Positions 12,280 through 21,092 of a stretch of DNA of 41,100 bases are shown in pieces. Position 1 is the stretch's first letter. Every line of letters begins with the position of its first letter. The DNA is taken from contig NZ_WOYQ01000041.1 in assembly GCF_011620665.1 (NCBI RefSeq), forward strand, positions 1 through 41,100. Reading direction: 5' to 3'. Both the position numbers and the translations under genes were made by a program. This DNA comes from Microbacterium sp. (GTDB lineage: Bacteria > Actinomycetota > Actinomycetes > Actinomycetales > Microbacteriaceae). The notes under the pieces are model-generated. The model was not told where the DNA came from. It was given only the letters and a program-made list of their open reading frames with translations, and ran no database searches.

Positions 12280-13245
12280 GTGCGCCTGCGTCCGTTCGCC
12301 GCCCTGTCCGCCGCCGCCCTTGCGGCCGTATTGCTTGCCGGGTGCGCCGGCGGCGGTGACGCGGCCACTCCGAGTGGGTCCGGTGCTCCCGCCGCAGACC
12401 TCTGCTCCGCCGCCGCGCCGACCGGGACGATCTCCGAGGGGATCTCAGCAACCGGAGATTTCGGGGCCGTGCCGACGGTGGACTTCGCGAAGCCGTTGAG
12501 CACGGACGGCCTGTCTCTCCAGCGCACGGTCATGATCGAAGGGGACGGCGCACCCCTCGCCGCGGGGAACTTCGTGAACTATGCCGCGACGATTGTCGAC
12601 GGTACGACCGGAGAAGTCCTCTCGCAGACCGGATACACGCCGGGGGACGTCCTCCCGGAGCAGGTGTCCCCGGAGAGCGGTGGGCAGATCTTCGGGTGCG
12701 CGACGGTCGGGTCGCGCTTGGCGCTGGCTGCGGCGACCTCCGGTGCAGCCAACCCGTCCATCGTCTACGTCATCGATGTGCTCGGCGTCACTCCCCTTGC
12801 TGCTTGGGGTCAGGAACAGGACCCCGTCGCGGGCATGCCGACCGTCGCTCTCGACGAGTCCGGTGCCCCCACGATCACCATTCCCGACGCGGATCCGCTC
12901 GCGGAGACGACGGTCGTCGCCCTCAAGAAGGGGGACGGAGCGTCGGTTGCGCCCGGGGATCAGGTTTTGCTGCAGTACGCGGGCGTCCGGTGGTCGAACG
13001 GCGAGGTGTTCGACTCCACGTGGGCCAAGGGCGGTGTCCCGATCACGCTCGCGACCACCGGCGTCGTGTCCGGCTTCCGGCAGGCGCTCGAGGGCCAGAC
13101 GGTCGGCTCGCAGGTGCTGGTCAGTATGACGCCCGCTGACGGCTACGGTGAGGGCGAGATCAACACGACCGACCTGAAGGGCGACACGCTCGTCTTCGTG
13201 GTCGACATCCTGGGCACCGCGACACCCGCGGCGGCGGGCCAGTAG
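12280..13245 (+). CDS. FKBP-type peptidyl-prolyl isomerase lipoprotein
   Basis: Exported folding factor expected to speed proline isomerisation outside the cell membrane. The 321-residue chain starts with a lipoprotein signal: basic RLR, a hydrophobic AALSAAALAAVL core and the lipobox LLAGC with Cys22. Two FKBP-like units follow. The C-terminal one (VAPGDQVLLQYAGVRW... to ...VFVVDILG) keeps the FKBP pattern, including NGEVFDSTW, the GFRQALEGQTVGS turn and GYGEG. The first (about residues 80-170) keeps GTTGEVLSQT and IVYVIDVLG but looks degenerate. GTG 12280 is preferred because GTGAGG (12268-12273) lies six bases upstream; GTG 12268 would add four residues. dxr follows after 23 bases but has its own -10 box. 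Confidence 0.87.
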   Translation: MRLRPFAALSAAALAAVLLAGCAGGGDAATPSGSGAPAADLCSAAAPTGTISEGISATGDFGAVPTVDFAKPLSTDGLSLQRTVMIEGDGAPLAAGNFVNYAATIVDGTTGEVLSQTGYTPGDVLPEQVSPESGGQIFGCATVGSRLALAAATSGAANPSIVYVIDVLGVTPLAAWGQEQDPVAGMPTVALDESGAPTITIPDADPLAETTVVALKKGDGASVAPGDQVLLQYAGVRWSNGEVFDSTWAKGGVPITLATTGVVSGFRQALEGQTVGSQVLVSMTPADGYGEGEINTTDLKGDTLVFVVDILGTATPAAAGQ

Positions 13246-13256
13246 GAGCTCCTGGG

Positions 13257-13262
13257 TAGGCT
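13257..13262 (+). promoter_or_regulatory. -10 box for leaderless dxr
   Basis: TAGGCT, six bases (GAGCGG) before ATG 13269, only 11 bases after the FKBP stop codon. dxr therefore seems able to be transcribed independently. Confidence 0.6.
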
Positions 13263-13268
13263 GAGCGG

Positions 13269-14360
13269 ATGCGCCGCATCCTGATCCTCGGGTCCACCGG
13301 CTCGATCGGCACGCAGGCTCTCGACGTGATCCGCGACCGGCGTGATCGTTTCGAGGTCGTGGGGCTCGCCGTCGGCCGCGATCTGGACGGCATGGCTGCG
13401 CAGGCAGCGGAGTTCGGCGTCGTTCACACGGCGGTCGGCGCACGCGAGGCCGAGCAGCTTGTGCGGGATGTGGATGCCGACGTCGTCCTCAACGGCATCA
13501 CCGGGTCCGTCGGTCTCGGCCCGACCCTCGCGGCGCTCGAGGCTGGGCGGACGCTGGCCCTCGCGAACAAGGAGTCGCTCATCGTCGGCGGCGAACTGGT
13601 CACGCGCCTGGCCGCGCGGGGACAGATCGTGCCCGTCGACTCCGAGCACTCGGCCATCGCGCAGGCGCTCCTCGCCGGCACGCCCAGAGAGGTGCGGCGG
13701 CTGGTGCTGACGGCGTCCGGAGGTCCGTTTCGCGGACGCACCCGCGACGAGCTTTCGGCGGTCACGCCCGCGGAGGCGCTCGCCCACCCGACGTGGGATA
13801 TGGGGCGGGTCGTCACCACGAACTCTGCGACGCTCGTGAACAAGGGCCTCGAGGTGATCGAGGCGCATCTGCTCTTCGGAGTGGACTATGACGCGATCGA
13901 CGTCGTCGTGCACCCGCAATCGATCGTCCACTCGATGGTCGAGTTCGTCGACGGCTCGACGATCGCCCAGGCGTCTCCGCCCGACATGCGCCTGCCGATC
14001 TCACTCGGTCTCGACTGGCCGCATCGGGTGTCGGGGGTGGGTGTGCCGCTGGACTGGACCCGCGCGCAATCGTGGACATTCGAGCCGCTCGACGAGCGTG
14101 CGTTCCCGGCCGTCGCGCTTGCCAAGCAGGTCGGCCGTGCCGGCAGCACGTATCCCGCCGTCTTCAACGCCGCGAACGAGCAGGCCGTCGACGCATTTCA
14201 CGAGGGCAGATTGAATTTCTCGGGCATCGTCGACACCGTCTCGGCGACCATCGATGCGCATGAGGCACCCTCCGAGCTCTCACGAGAGACCTTGGCGGAT
14301 GCGGAGCGGTGGGCACGCGGCGCCGCCGACGCCCGTATCGCCCGCATTGCGCGAGCCTGA
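13269..14360 (+). CDS. dxr: 1-deoxy-D-xylulose 5-phosphate reductoisomerase
   Basis: First committed step of the MEP isoprenoid pathway, converting DXP to MEP with NADPH and a divalent metal. The 363-residue protein has the NADPH loop GSTGSIGTQ (8-16), [13 protein letters not shown], the metal-site motif VDSEHSAI (Asp124, Glu126), the flexible-loop region around [20 protein letters not shown], and the C-terminal [15 protein letters not shown]. Length is slightly below the usual 380-400. It is followed on the opposite strand by pflA; in many Actinobacteria the next genes would be rseP and ispG, which here lie about 3.4 kb and 6.8 kb away. Confidence 0.97.
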   Translation: MRRILILGSTGSIGTQALDVIRDRRDRFEVVGLAVGRDLDGMAAQAAEFGVVHTAVGAREAEQLVRDVDADVVLNGITGSVGLGPTLAALEAGRTLALANKESLIVGGELVTRLAARGQIVPVDSEHSAIAQALLAGTPREVRRLVLTASGGPFRGRTRDELSAVTPAEALAHPTWDMGRVVTTNSATLVNKGLEVIEAHLLFGVDYDAIDVVVHPQSIVHSMVEFVDGSTIAQASPPDMRLPISLGLDWPHRVSGVGVPLDWTRAQSWTFEPLDERAFPAVALAKQVGRAGSTYPAVFNAANEQAVDAFHEGRLNFSGIVDTVSATIDAHEAPSELSRETLADAERWARGAADARIARIARA

Positions 14361-14415
14361 CCTGATCCGGGCGCCGGCACGGAGGCGATTCGGCCGGGCG
14401 GCACCGAACGACTCG

Positions 14416-15240
14416 TCAGTACGTCGGCAGACCGTGCCCGCGGAACTGCTCGCGCACGCGCTCCGTCAGGGCGAGGGAGGGTGCTTCGGTGGTGTCGAGC
14501 GCGTAAGAGCGGCCCAGGGCAGCCCATTTGTCACGGCCCATCTGATGGAACGGCAAGACCTCGACTCGGGTCATCATCGCGGGGCGAGCGCGGGCGAGCG
14601 AGGCGGCATACTCTGCGACCCGCTCGACGTTCTCGAGGTTGTCGGTGAGGCCGGGTACAAGCACGAAGCGGATCCAGACCTCGGGCCCGTTCTCACGTTC
14701 GGCCAGCCGCCGGCCGAAGGCCAGCGTCGGCTCGAGGTCGTGGCCGGTGACCTTCCGATAGGTCTCGGGGTCGCCGCTCTTGACATCGAGGAGCACCAGA
14801 TCGACGTCATCGAGCATCGCGTCCGTCGCGGCGGCGCCGAGGAATCCGGACGTGTCCAGCGCTGTGTGTACGCCGAGTTCCTTTGCGCCGCGAAGGATGC
14901 GTGCCGCGAACGCGGGCTGCATGAGCACTTCTCCGCCTGACAGGGTGATCCCGCCGCCTGTCGCTCGGAACACGCCGAGGTACCGCCGGATGCGGGTGAT
15001 CAGCTCATCGCTCGTGACCGGCAGTCCGTCCTTCATCGCCATCGTGTCGGGGTTGTGGCAGTACAGGCACCGCAGCGGGCAACCGCTGAGGAACGTCGTC
15101 AGGCGGGTTCCTGGCCCGTCGACCGCGGTCACCAGCTCCCAGGAGTGCACGGAGCCCACACGGCCCTCGCGCATCGCGGTCAGTCGTTCGTGGTGATCGA
15201 GGGTCCGGGTGGTGGGGCCATCCAGCATCGTCGCGGCCAT
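14416..15240 (-). CDS. pflA: pyruvate formate-lyase activating enzyme (radical SAM)
   Basis: Generates the glycyl radical on pyruvate formate-lyase under anoxic conditions, using S-adenosylmethionine and a 4Fe-4S cluster. The 274-residue protein has the radical SAM cysteines in SGCPLRCLYCHNP (Cys54, Cys58, Cys61), followed by the SAM-binding TLSGGEVLMQP segment and HTALDTSGFLG. GAGGGAG lies eight bases before ATG 15240. It sits 33 bases downstream of pflB on the same strand and is surely co-transcribed with it. It is about 30 residues longer at the N-terminus than E. coli PflA. Confidence 0.96.
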   Translation of the reverse strand: MAATMLDGPTTRTLDHHERLTAMREGRVGSVHSWELVTAVDGPGTRLTTFLSGCPLRCLYCHNPDTMAMKDGLPVTSDELITRIRRYLGVFRATGGGITLSGGEVLMQPAFAARILRGAKELGVHTALDTSGFLGAAATDAMLDDVDLVLLDVKSGDPETYRKVTGHDLEPTLAFGRRLAERENGPEVWIRFVLVPGLTDNLENVERVAEYAASLARARPAMMTRVEVLPFHQMGRDKWAALGRSYALDTTEAPSLALTERVREQFRGHGLPTY

Positions 15241-15273
15241 GTCATCGACTCCCTCTGCGTTCGGCGCGCGTCG

Positions 15274-17535
15274 TCACACGGCGCCGTGGAAGGTCCGCGA
15301 CAGGATGTCGAGCTGCTGCTCGCGGGTCAGTCGCACGAAGTTCACGGCGTAGCCGGACACGCGGATCGTGAGCTGCGGGTAGTTCTCGGGGTGCTCCATG
15401 GCGTCCGTGAGCGTTTCGCGGTTCAGGACGTTGACATTCATGTGGTAGCCCTGCGACCCGACGTACGCATCCAGCAGACCTGCCAGATTGGCGATCTGCT
15501 CATCTTTGGTGCGGCCGAGGCCGGTCGGCACGACCGTGTTGGTCAGTGAGATGCCGTCCTGTGCCTGGCTGTACGGCAGCTTCGCAGCCGAGAGGGCGGA
15601 TGCGAGCATCCCGTGCGTGTCGCGTCCGTTCATCGGGTTGGCGCCCGGCGCGAACGGCTCCCCGGCGCGGCGACCGTCGGGTGTGCTTCCGGTGGCCTTG
15701 CCATAGACCACGTTCGAGGTGATCGTCAGCACGGACTGGGTCGGCAACGCATTGCGATACATGCAGTGGCGGCGGATCTTGGACATGAAGCGCTCGACCA
15801 GGTCGACCGCGATCTCGTCGGCGCGGTCGTCGTCATTGCCGTACGTGGGGAAGTCGCCTTCGGTGACGTAGTCGACCACGACGCCGTGCTCGCCCCGGAT
15901 CGGGGTGACCGAGGCGAACTTGATCGCAGACAGCGAGTCGGTCGCCACCGAGAGCCCGGCGATGCCGCAGGCCATCGTGCGCAGCACATCCTTGTCGTGG
16001 AGGGCCATCTCGAGCCGCTCATACGCGTACTTGTCGTGCGACCAGTGGATGCAGTTGAGTGCCTCGACGTAGGTCTCGGCGAGCCAGTCCATCGTCAGGT
16101 CGAATCGGGCCATCACGTCGTCGAAATCGAGCGGACCGTCGCCCACGGGGACGGCTGCGGGCGACACCTGCTTGCCTGAGACCTCGTCGCGCCCGCCGTT
16201 GATGGCGTAGAGGAGCGTCTTGGCGAGGTTCACGCGAGCGCCGAAGAACTGCATCTGCTTTCCGAGGCGCATGGGACTCACACAGCAAGCGATGGCGGCG
16301 TCGTCCCCCCACGCAGCTCGAATGATCTCGTCGGATTCGTACTGTACGGCCGACGTGTCGATCGACACTCGTGCGCAGTAGTCCTTGAAGCCCTGGGGAA
16401 GACTCGGGCTCCAGAACACCGTCATGTTGGGCTCGGGAGCCGGGCCGAGGTTGTAGAGAGTCTGGAGGTACCGGAACGAGTTCTTCGTGACGAGGGCTCG
16501 ACCATCCTCACCCATGCCGCCGATCGTCTCGGTGACCCACGTGGGATCGCCCGAGAAGAGGGCGTCGTACTCGGGCGTGCGCAGGAACCGGACGATGCGC
16601 AGCTTGATCACGAAGTCGTCGATGATCTCCTGCGCCTCGGACTCGGTGATCCGGCCCGCTGCGAGGTCGCGCTCGATGAACACATCGAGGAAGGTGGAAG
16701 TGCGGCCGAGCGACATCGCCGCGCCGTTCTGCTCCTTCACCGTCCCGAGATAGGCGAAGTACAGCCATTGCACCGCTTCGCGGGCGTTCGTCGCGGGGCC
16801 CGAGATGTCGATGCCGTAGGAGGCCGCCATCCGCTTCAGTTCGCCGAGGGCCCGGATCTGTTCCGCATGTTCTTCACGCATGCGGACGATCTCCTCGGTG
16901 AAGGGCGTGGTGTCGAGCTCGAGCTTGTCGAGCTTCTTGGCGTCGATCAGGGCATCGACGCCATACAGCGCGACGCGACGATAGTCGCCGATGATGCGGC
17001 CGCGGCCATAGGCGTCGGGGAGTCCGGTGATGATGTGTGAACTGCGCGCAGCGCGGACGCTGGGGGAGTACGCATCGAACACGCCCTCGTTGTGCGTCTT
17101 TCGGTACGTCGTGAAGACCTCTTTGAGGCTCTCGTCGACCTCGTACCCGTAGGTGTTGAGTGCACCCTCGACCATGCGCCAGCCGCCGTTCGGCATGATC
17201 GCCCGCTTCAGCGGTCCGTCGGTCTGCAGGCCGACGATGACGTTGTCGTCGTCACTGATGTATCCGGGCGCATGGGCGACGATGCCGGCCGGGGTATGCG
17301 TGTCGATGTCATAGACGCCCTTCTCGCGCTCGGTCGGGAACATCTCGCTGAGGGTCGCCCACACGCGGTTCGTCCGGTCGGTGGGTCCTGTCAGGAACGC
17401 GCCGTCGCCGACGTAGGGCGTGTAGTTGCGCTGGATGAAGTCGCGGACATCGATGTCGTCCTGCCATGGGCCGGGTGCGAATCCGGTCCAGGATCCGGGC
17501 TGTGCGTCGTGGGCGGCGGGGGTGACGGTGGTCAT
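15274..17535 (-). CDS. pflB: formate C-acetyltransferase (pyruvate formate-lyase)
   Basis: Glycyl-radical enzyme that cleaves pyruvate with coenzyme A to acetyl-CoA and formate without oxygen. The 753-residue chain has the paired active-site cysteines in ACCVSPM (Cys417, Cys418) and the radical glycine in RVSGYAVNF (Gly728) near the C-terminus; both match E. coli PflB positions within a residue or so in the cysteine pair. ATG 17535 is chosen for its GAAGGAAG ribosome site and normal length. An in-frame ATG at 17583 lies six bases after a TAGCAT box and would give a leaderless 769-residue form starting MAPRKSRS. Finding this oxygen-sensitive enzyme suggests growth or survival in low oxygen. 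Confidence 0.96.
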   Translation of the reverse strand: MTTVTPAAHDAQPGSWTGFAPGPWQDDIDVRDFIQRNYTPYVGDGAFLTGPTDRTNRVWATLSEMFPTEREKGVYDIDTHTPAGIVAHAPGYISDDDNVIVGLQTDGPLKRAIMPNGGWRMVEGALNTYGYEVDESLKEVFTTYRKTHNEGVFDAYSPSVRAARSSHIITGLPDAYGRGRIIGDYRRVALYGVDALIDAKKLDKLELDTTPFTEEIVRMREEHAEQIRALGELKRMAASYGIDISGPATNAREAVQWLYFAYLGTVKEQNGAAMSLGRTSTFLDVFIERDLAAGRITESEAQEIIDDFVIKLRIVRFLRTPEYDALFSGDPTWVTETIGGMGEDGRALVTKNSFRYLQTLYNLGPAPEPNMTVFWSPSLPQGFKDYCARVSIDTSAVQYESDEIIRAAWGDDAAIACCVSPMRLGKQMQFFGARVNLAKTLLYAINGGRDEVSGKQVSPAAVPVGDGPLDFDDVMARFDLTMDWLAETYVEALNCIHWSHDKYAYERLEMALHDKDVLRTMACGIAGLSVATDSLSAIKFASVTPIRGEHGVVVDYVTEGDFPTYGNDDDRADEIAVDLVERFMSKIRRHCMYRNALPTQSVLTITSNVVYGKATGSTPDGRRAGEPFAPGANPMNGRDTHGMLASALSAAKLPYSQAQDGISLTNTVVPTGLGRTKDEQIANLAGLLDAYVGSQGYHMNVNVLNRETLTDAMEHPENYPQLTIRVSGYAVNFVRLTREQQLDILSRTFHGAV

Positions 17536-17589
17536 CGGGATCGCTTCCTTCTCCTCGTGGGATCGGCTCTTCCTGGGAGCCATGCACTC

Positions 17590-17595
17590 ATGCTA
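17590..17595 (-). promoter_or_regulatory. -10 box for pflBA
   Basis: Minus-strand TAGCAT, six bases (GAGTGC) before ATG 17583 and five bases downstream of the palindrome at 17601-17615. A weak -35 candidate (TTTTGT) lies 17 bases upstream, so the palindrome fills most of the promoter spacer. Confidence 0.5.
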
Positions 17596-17600
17596 GCACG

Positions 17601-17615
17601 TGTGGTCTGACCACA
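17601..17615. promoter_or_regulatory. GntR/FadR-type operator palindrome upstream of pflBA
   Basis: TGTGGTCTGACCACA is a perfect 7+1+7 palindrome. Its core TGGTCTGACCA fits TNGTNNNACNA, the site class of the FadR subfamily of GntR regulators, which includes pyruvate- and lactate-sensing members (PdhR, LldR). It lies between the presumed -35 and -10 of pflBA, where a bound protein would block transcription. The palindrome is seen directly; the regulator is inferred. It is also 133 bases or more upstream of the divergent rseP start. Confidence 0.6.
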
Positions 17616-17747
17616 AAAGGCGATGCAAGAAATCCACAGACTGCTGCTCTGCGCGGGTTCGGCCGTGGGGGCTTCGGCGGTGGGGGCCGCTCCGGTGCGA
17701 AGGGACCGGGCACGCGCCGGGCTGGGCCAATTCCAAGGGTCGGGCGG

Positions 17748-17753
17748 TAGCGT
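17748..17753 (+). promoter_or_regulatory. -10 box for rseP
   Basis: TAGCGT, eight bases (GATCGCTC) before GTG 17762, giving a leaderless or nearly leaderless mRNA. Confidence 0.45.
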
Positions 17754-17761
17754 GATCGCTC

Positions 17762-19066
17762 GTGACCGTCATCGCCTTCATCATCGGGGTCGTCCTGCTC
17801 GTCGTGGGACTCGCCGTCTCGATCGCGCTGCACGAGATGGGCCACCTGCTGCCGGCCAAGCGGTTCGGCGTCCGAGTCGGTCAGTACATGATCGGTTTCG
17901 GGCCTACGCTCTGGTCGCGGCGATTCGGCGAGACCGAGTACGGCGTCAAAGCCATCCCGCTGGGTGGCTACATCTCGATGGCAGGCATGTACCCACCCTC
18001 GCCCACCGCGACCGGCGAAGGAAAGGCCGGCGGCGGCTTCTTCGCGACGATGGTCCAGGATGCCCGCTCCGCCAACGACGACACACTCGCCGCCGAGGAG
18101 AGCCACCGCAACTTCTACGAACTGTCGGTGTGGAAGCGCGTGATCATCATGCTCGGCGGCCCCGTCATGAACCTTCTGCTGGCGTTCGTGCTGTTCGCGA
18201 TCGTCTTCAGCGGAATCGGTATGCAGACCGCGACCACGACGATCGCTTCCGTGAACCAGTGCGTGCTCACCGCCGATGACGACCCCGGCCGTGCGTGCAC
18301 TGAAGCCGATCCCGCGTCACCGGCAGCGGAGGCCGGCATCCTGCCCGGCGACGTCCTCGTCTCGGTCGACGGAACCCCGGTCGACACATTCGCCGAGGCA
18401 TCGGAGATCATCCAGGCGTCGGCGGACACGGCGCTTCAGGTCGTCGTCGAGCGGGATGGCACCAGCCGGAGCCTGCAGGTGACGCCCATGCTCGCCGAAC
18501 GTCAGGTGCAGGGCGCCGACGGCCAGGTGACGACCGCGCAGGTCGGCTTCGTCGGGATGACGGCGACGCTCGCCTACGCCCGCCAGCCGATCTGGTCTGG
18601 GCCGGAGTCCGCGCTCGATCAGACGCAGCAGGTCGCCGGCATCATCTGGCAACTGCCCGCCAGGATCTACCAGACCGCCGCCGACATGGTCACCGGTCAG
18701 GAGCGTGACCCGAACGGCCCGTTGTCCGTCGTCGGTGCCGGGCGCCTCGCGGGTGAAGTGGCGTCGGTCGACGCGCCGATCCTGAACCGAGTGTCGGGGC
18801 TTCTCGGGATCCTCGGCTCGCTCAACATCGCGCTGTTCGTCTTCAATTTGATCCCCTTGCTGCCGCTCGACGGCGGCCACGTGGTCGTCGCGCTCTGGGA
18901 CGGCATCAAACGCGCGTGGGCGAAGCTTTTCGGCCGCCCCTCGCCGAAGCCGGTGGATGCGACCAAGCTGGTCCCGGTCACGTTCGTCGTGGTGATAGCA
19001 CTGGTCGTCATGGGCGGCATCCTGATCCTCGCCGACGTCGTCAACCCGGTCTCGCTGCTCGGCTGA
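17762..19066 (+). CDS. rseP: site-2 intramembrane metalloprotease (RseP/M50 family)
   Basis: Membrane zinc protease that cleaves substrates inside the bilayer, typically anti-sigma factors or remnant signal peptides. The 434-residue protein has the HExxH site in ALHEMGHLLPAK (His24, Glu25, His28) within the first membrane helix, a PDZ domain at roughly residues 180-245 (SPAAEAGILPGDVLVSVDGT), and the third zinc ligand in NLIPLLPLDGGH (Asp370), followed by a C-terminal helix. A cysteine-bearing loop (QCVLTADDDPGRACTEAD) before the PDZ domain is a local extra. The gene ends 9 bases from the convergent anthranilate synthase gene. In related genomes it usually stands between dxr and ispG. Confidence 0.95.
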   Translation: MTVIAFIIGVVLLVVGLAVSIALHEMGHLLPAKRFGVRVGQYMIGFGPTLWSRRFGETEYGVKAIPLGGYISMAGMYPPSPTATGEGKAGGGFFATMVQDARSANDDTLAAEESHRNFYELSVWKRVIIMLGGPVMNLLLAFVLFAIVFSGIGMQTATTTIASVNQCVLTADDDPGRACTEADPASPAAEAGILPGDVLVSVDGTPVDTFAEASEIIQASADTALQVVVERDGTSRSLQVTPMLAERQVQGADGQVTTAQVGFVGMTATLAYARQPIWSGPESALDQTQQVAGIIWQLPARIYQTAADMVTGQERDPNGPLSVVGAGRLAGEVASVDAPILNRVSGLLGILGSLNIALFVFNLIPLLPLDGGHVVVALWDGIKRAWAKLFGRPSPKPVDATKLVPVTFVVVIALVVMGGILILADVVNPVSLLG

Positions 19067-19075
19067 CGCGCGCCG

Positions 19076-20956
19076 TCAGCTCAAAGCGTGAGCGACGAGG
19101 CGATCGAGCGTCGTCAGGCCGTCGCGCGACAGGATCGACTCGAGGTGGCCCTGCACTGAGGCATAGCCGGGGCCGCGAAGCGCGTACACGTCGCCGGAAA
19201 TCGGGTCCGCCGAGACTTCGGTCCGGCCTATCGTGTCCGTTCCGGCCGGTACGCGCGCCGTGAACGTGTTGTAGAAGCCGATGGATGCCGGGGTCCCGAA
19301 CACGTCGACGGTCTTCTGCAACCCCTGGTGCGGGGCGGCGAGCGGAGCGAGGCCGATTCCAAGTCGCTCGGCCAGGATCTGGTGGCTCAGACACACCGCC
19401 AGCAGGGGGCGCCCCGACGCCAGCCGGGTGTGGACCACGCTGCGCATCGCCGCCATTCGCGGGCTCTCATCGCGAGGGTCTCCGGGCCCGGGGCCCGCGA
19501 CGACGAGATCTACGTCGTCCAGTTGGCGAGGGTCGGCCTCGGTCCACGGCGTGATCGTGACGGCGAAGCCCAGATGGCGCAGCTGGTGGGCGAGCATCGT
19601 GGTGAATCGGTCCTCGGCATCGACCACGACCGCGGTTCGCCCCGTCGGTTCGATCCTTCCGCTTTGCGGGTTGAGCCAGAACGCAGCCAGTCGGGCGTTG
19701 CGTGAGGCGAGCAGCTCGGCGATCGCCGGATCGTCCGCGAGGGTCGGCGCCGGCACGGTGGGCGCATCGAGGTCCATGGCGGCTTCGGCGACGGCGTCGC
19801 GGGGAACCGCCCCGATGGCGCCCAGAACCCCGGCTGCCTTCCCATGGGTCTCGCTCACTTCGCCGTCCGGGTCGGAATGACGCACCAGAGTGGCCCCGAC
19901 CGGCACGCGAAGAGTGCCGTCCGTAAGATAGGCCGTGCGGATGAGGATCGGCGCGTCCAGATCGTGTGTGCCGTCGGCGCGGGGTGTGAACAGGGCCGCG
20001 ACGCCCGAGTAATACCCGCGCGGTGCACGTTCGTGTCGCCTGATCACGGTGCAGGCGTTCTGCATGGGCGAGCCGGTCACGGTCGGGGCGAACATCGTCT
20101 CGCGGAGGATGTCGCGGGGATCCTTCGCGCTCAGGCCGCGGAGCATGTACTCGGTGTGGGTCAGGCGCGACATCTCCTTCAGATGCGGACCCGTGATGCG
20201 CCCGCCGTCACTGCAGACGGCGGACATCATCTTCAACTCCTCATCGACGACCATGAAGAGCTCTTCGGTCTCCTTCGTCGACGAGAGGAACTCGGTGAGC
20301 GTCGCGGCGGTCGCCCCTCCCGCCGGATGACGGAAGGTCCCCGAGATGGGGTTCATCGTGACGACACCAGCCTGAGTGCTCACGTGCGCCTCGGGGCTTG
20401 CGCCGACTGCGACGTGTCCGTCGGTGACGATGAGGAAGGTCCAGTACGCGCCGCGCTCATGCTCGAGCAGGGCACGGAACCAGGTGAGTCCGGCCGTGAC
20501 CGGGTCTTCGTCGACGGATGCCCTGAAATCGCGCCGGATCACGAAGTTCGCGCCCTCACCGCGACCGATCTCATCGGCGATCACCCGGCGGACGATGGCG
20601 GCATATTCCTCATCGGCGATGTCGAAGCCCGCACCCTGGAGCGGAATGTGGGCCGACGGGAGCTCAGCCAGCGCGTCGGCGAGCGAGAGGCGGGTGTGTG
20701 CATCGACGATCAGGCATCGCAGGGGGGCCCGGTCGTCGTGGCACTCGAAGCCGCGCTCGACGACCTGACGGAACGGCACGAGCGCGAGCACCTCGCGTGC
20801 GTCGCCTTCGGCATCCGTGAGCGGAATGTCGGCGAGTAGCGCGACGTCCACGACATCGCCCGTGAGGACCTCGACCGTGACGCCGTCGCGCGCAATCAGG
20901 GCGAACGGGCGTCCGGAGCGGCGGAGCTCGTCCAGGTGTGCAGGGCTCGGGATCAT
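19076..20956 (-). CDS. trpE(G): fused anthranilate synthase, TrpE-TrpG type (PhzE-like)
   Basis: Predicted to make anthranilate from chorismate and glutamine. The 626-residue chain joins a chorismate-using domain (about 1-430) to a class I glutamine amidotransferase (about 435-626). Domain 1 shows MNPISGTFRH and DEELKMMSAVCSDGG, with metal/chorismate residues, and APTVTGSPMQNA. Domain 2 shows the oxyanion strand AGPGPGDPRD, nucleophile Cys522 in AVCLSHQIL, and His604/Glu606 in VQGHLESIL. No LLES-type tryptophan feedback motif is evident near the N-terminus. ATG 20956 has GAAAGG seven bases upstream. The order and sequence resemble PhzE as well, but the tandem-Trp leader upstream favours tryptophan control. 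A para-aminobenzoate role is less likely. Frames open further upstream to 21160 run through the attenuator and are not coding. Confidence 0.85.
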   Translation of the reverse strand: MIPSPAHLDELRRSGRPFALIARDGVTVEVLTGDVVDVALLADIPLTDAEGDAREVLALVPFRQVVERGFECHDDRAPLRCLIVDAHTRLSLADALAELPSAHIPLQGAGFDIADEEYAAIVRRVIADEIGRGEGANFVIRRDFRASVDEDPVTAGLTWFRALLEHERGAYWTFLIVTDGHVAVGASPEAHVSTQAGVVTMNPISGTFRHPAGGATAATLTEFLSSTKETEELFMVVDEELKMMSAVCSDGGRITGPHLKEMSRLTHTEYMLRGLSAKDPRDILRETMFAPTVTGSPMQNACTVIRRHERAPRGYYSGVAALFTPRADGTHDLDAPILIRTAYLTDGTLRVPVGATLVRHSDPDGEVSETHGKAAGVLGAIGAVPRDAVAEAAMDLDAPTVPAPTLADDPAIAELLASRNARLAAFWLNPQSGRIEPTGRTAVVVDAEDRFTTMLAHQLRHLGFAVTITPWTEADPRQLDDVDLVVAGPGPGDPRDESPRMAAMRSVVHTRLASGRPLLAVCLSHQILAERLGIGLAPLAAPHQGLQKTVDVFGTPASIGFYNTFTARVPAGTDTIGRTEVSADPISGDVYALRGPGYASVQGHLESILSRDGLTTLDRLVAHALS

Positions 20957-21000
20957 CGCCGGGCCTTTCGTGTCATCGGGCGGGCCATCGTCGCGGGAAC

Positions 21001-21025
21001 GAAAAGACCGCCTCAGCGGGCGGTC
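21001..21025 (-). terminator. attenuator terminator before the anthranilate synthase
   Basis: Minus-strand GACCGCC, loop CGCTGA, GGCGGTC, then TTTTC: a perfect 7-base GC-rich stem followed by a short T run. It lies between the leader peptide and the structural gene, 45 bases before its start, where an attenuation terminator would be. Confidence 0.8.
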
Positions 21026-21026
21026 T

Positions 21027-21088
21027 GCATGTTCGAACGCACACACCGCTTCAGCGGGCGAGCCACCAGGATGCGCGTGCGAACATGC
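21027..21088 (-). promoter_or_regulatory. trp-type attenuator: competing RNA arms
   Basis: The arm GCATGTTCGCACGC (21075-21088, covering the leader start codon) and the arm GCGTTCGAACATGC (21027-21040) are complementary at 13 of 14 positions, enclosing the leader peptide. Between them lies a small self-complementary element, CCGCTGAAGCGG (21046-21057), spanning the leader stop codon. Its GCGGT can pair instead with ACCGC (21020-21024) in the terminator's left arm, a plausible antiterminator. A ribosome stalled at the Trp codons (21063-21068) would change which pairing forms. Confidence 0.65.
21051..21086 (-). CDS. trpL: trp leader peptide (11 residues, tandem Trp)
   Basis: A minimal open frame reading MFARASWWLAR then TGA. 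The two adjacent tryptophan codons (TGG TGG, 21068-21063) are the sensor of classical attenuation: with scarce charged tRNA-Trp the ribosome pauses here. The peptide resembles known leaders of actinobacterial trp genes, which begin MFA and carry two or three Trp, and Rhizobium trpE(G) leaders ending Trp-Ala-Arg. A TAGGGT -10 box is exactly six bases before the ATG, implying leaderless translation. It is followed by competing hairpins and a terminator before the fused synthase gene. Confidence 0.82.
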   Translation of the reverse strand: MFARASWWLAR

Positions 21089-21092
21089 GGTC

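Noticed and set aside
17601..17615. CRP/GlxR-type site (TGTGA-N6-TCACA)
   Set aside because: The arms are TGTGG/CCACA with a five-base centre, not the 16-base CRP spacing; TGGTCNGACCA fits the GntR/FadR class better.
19076..20956. Phenazine PhzE as the main call
   Set aside because: No other phz gene is in the window, and the Trp leader points to tryptophan control; kept as an alternative.
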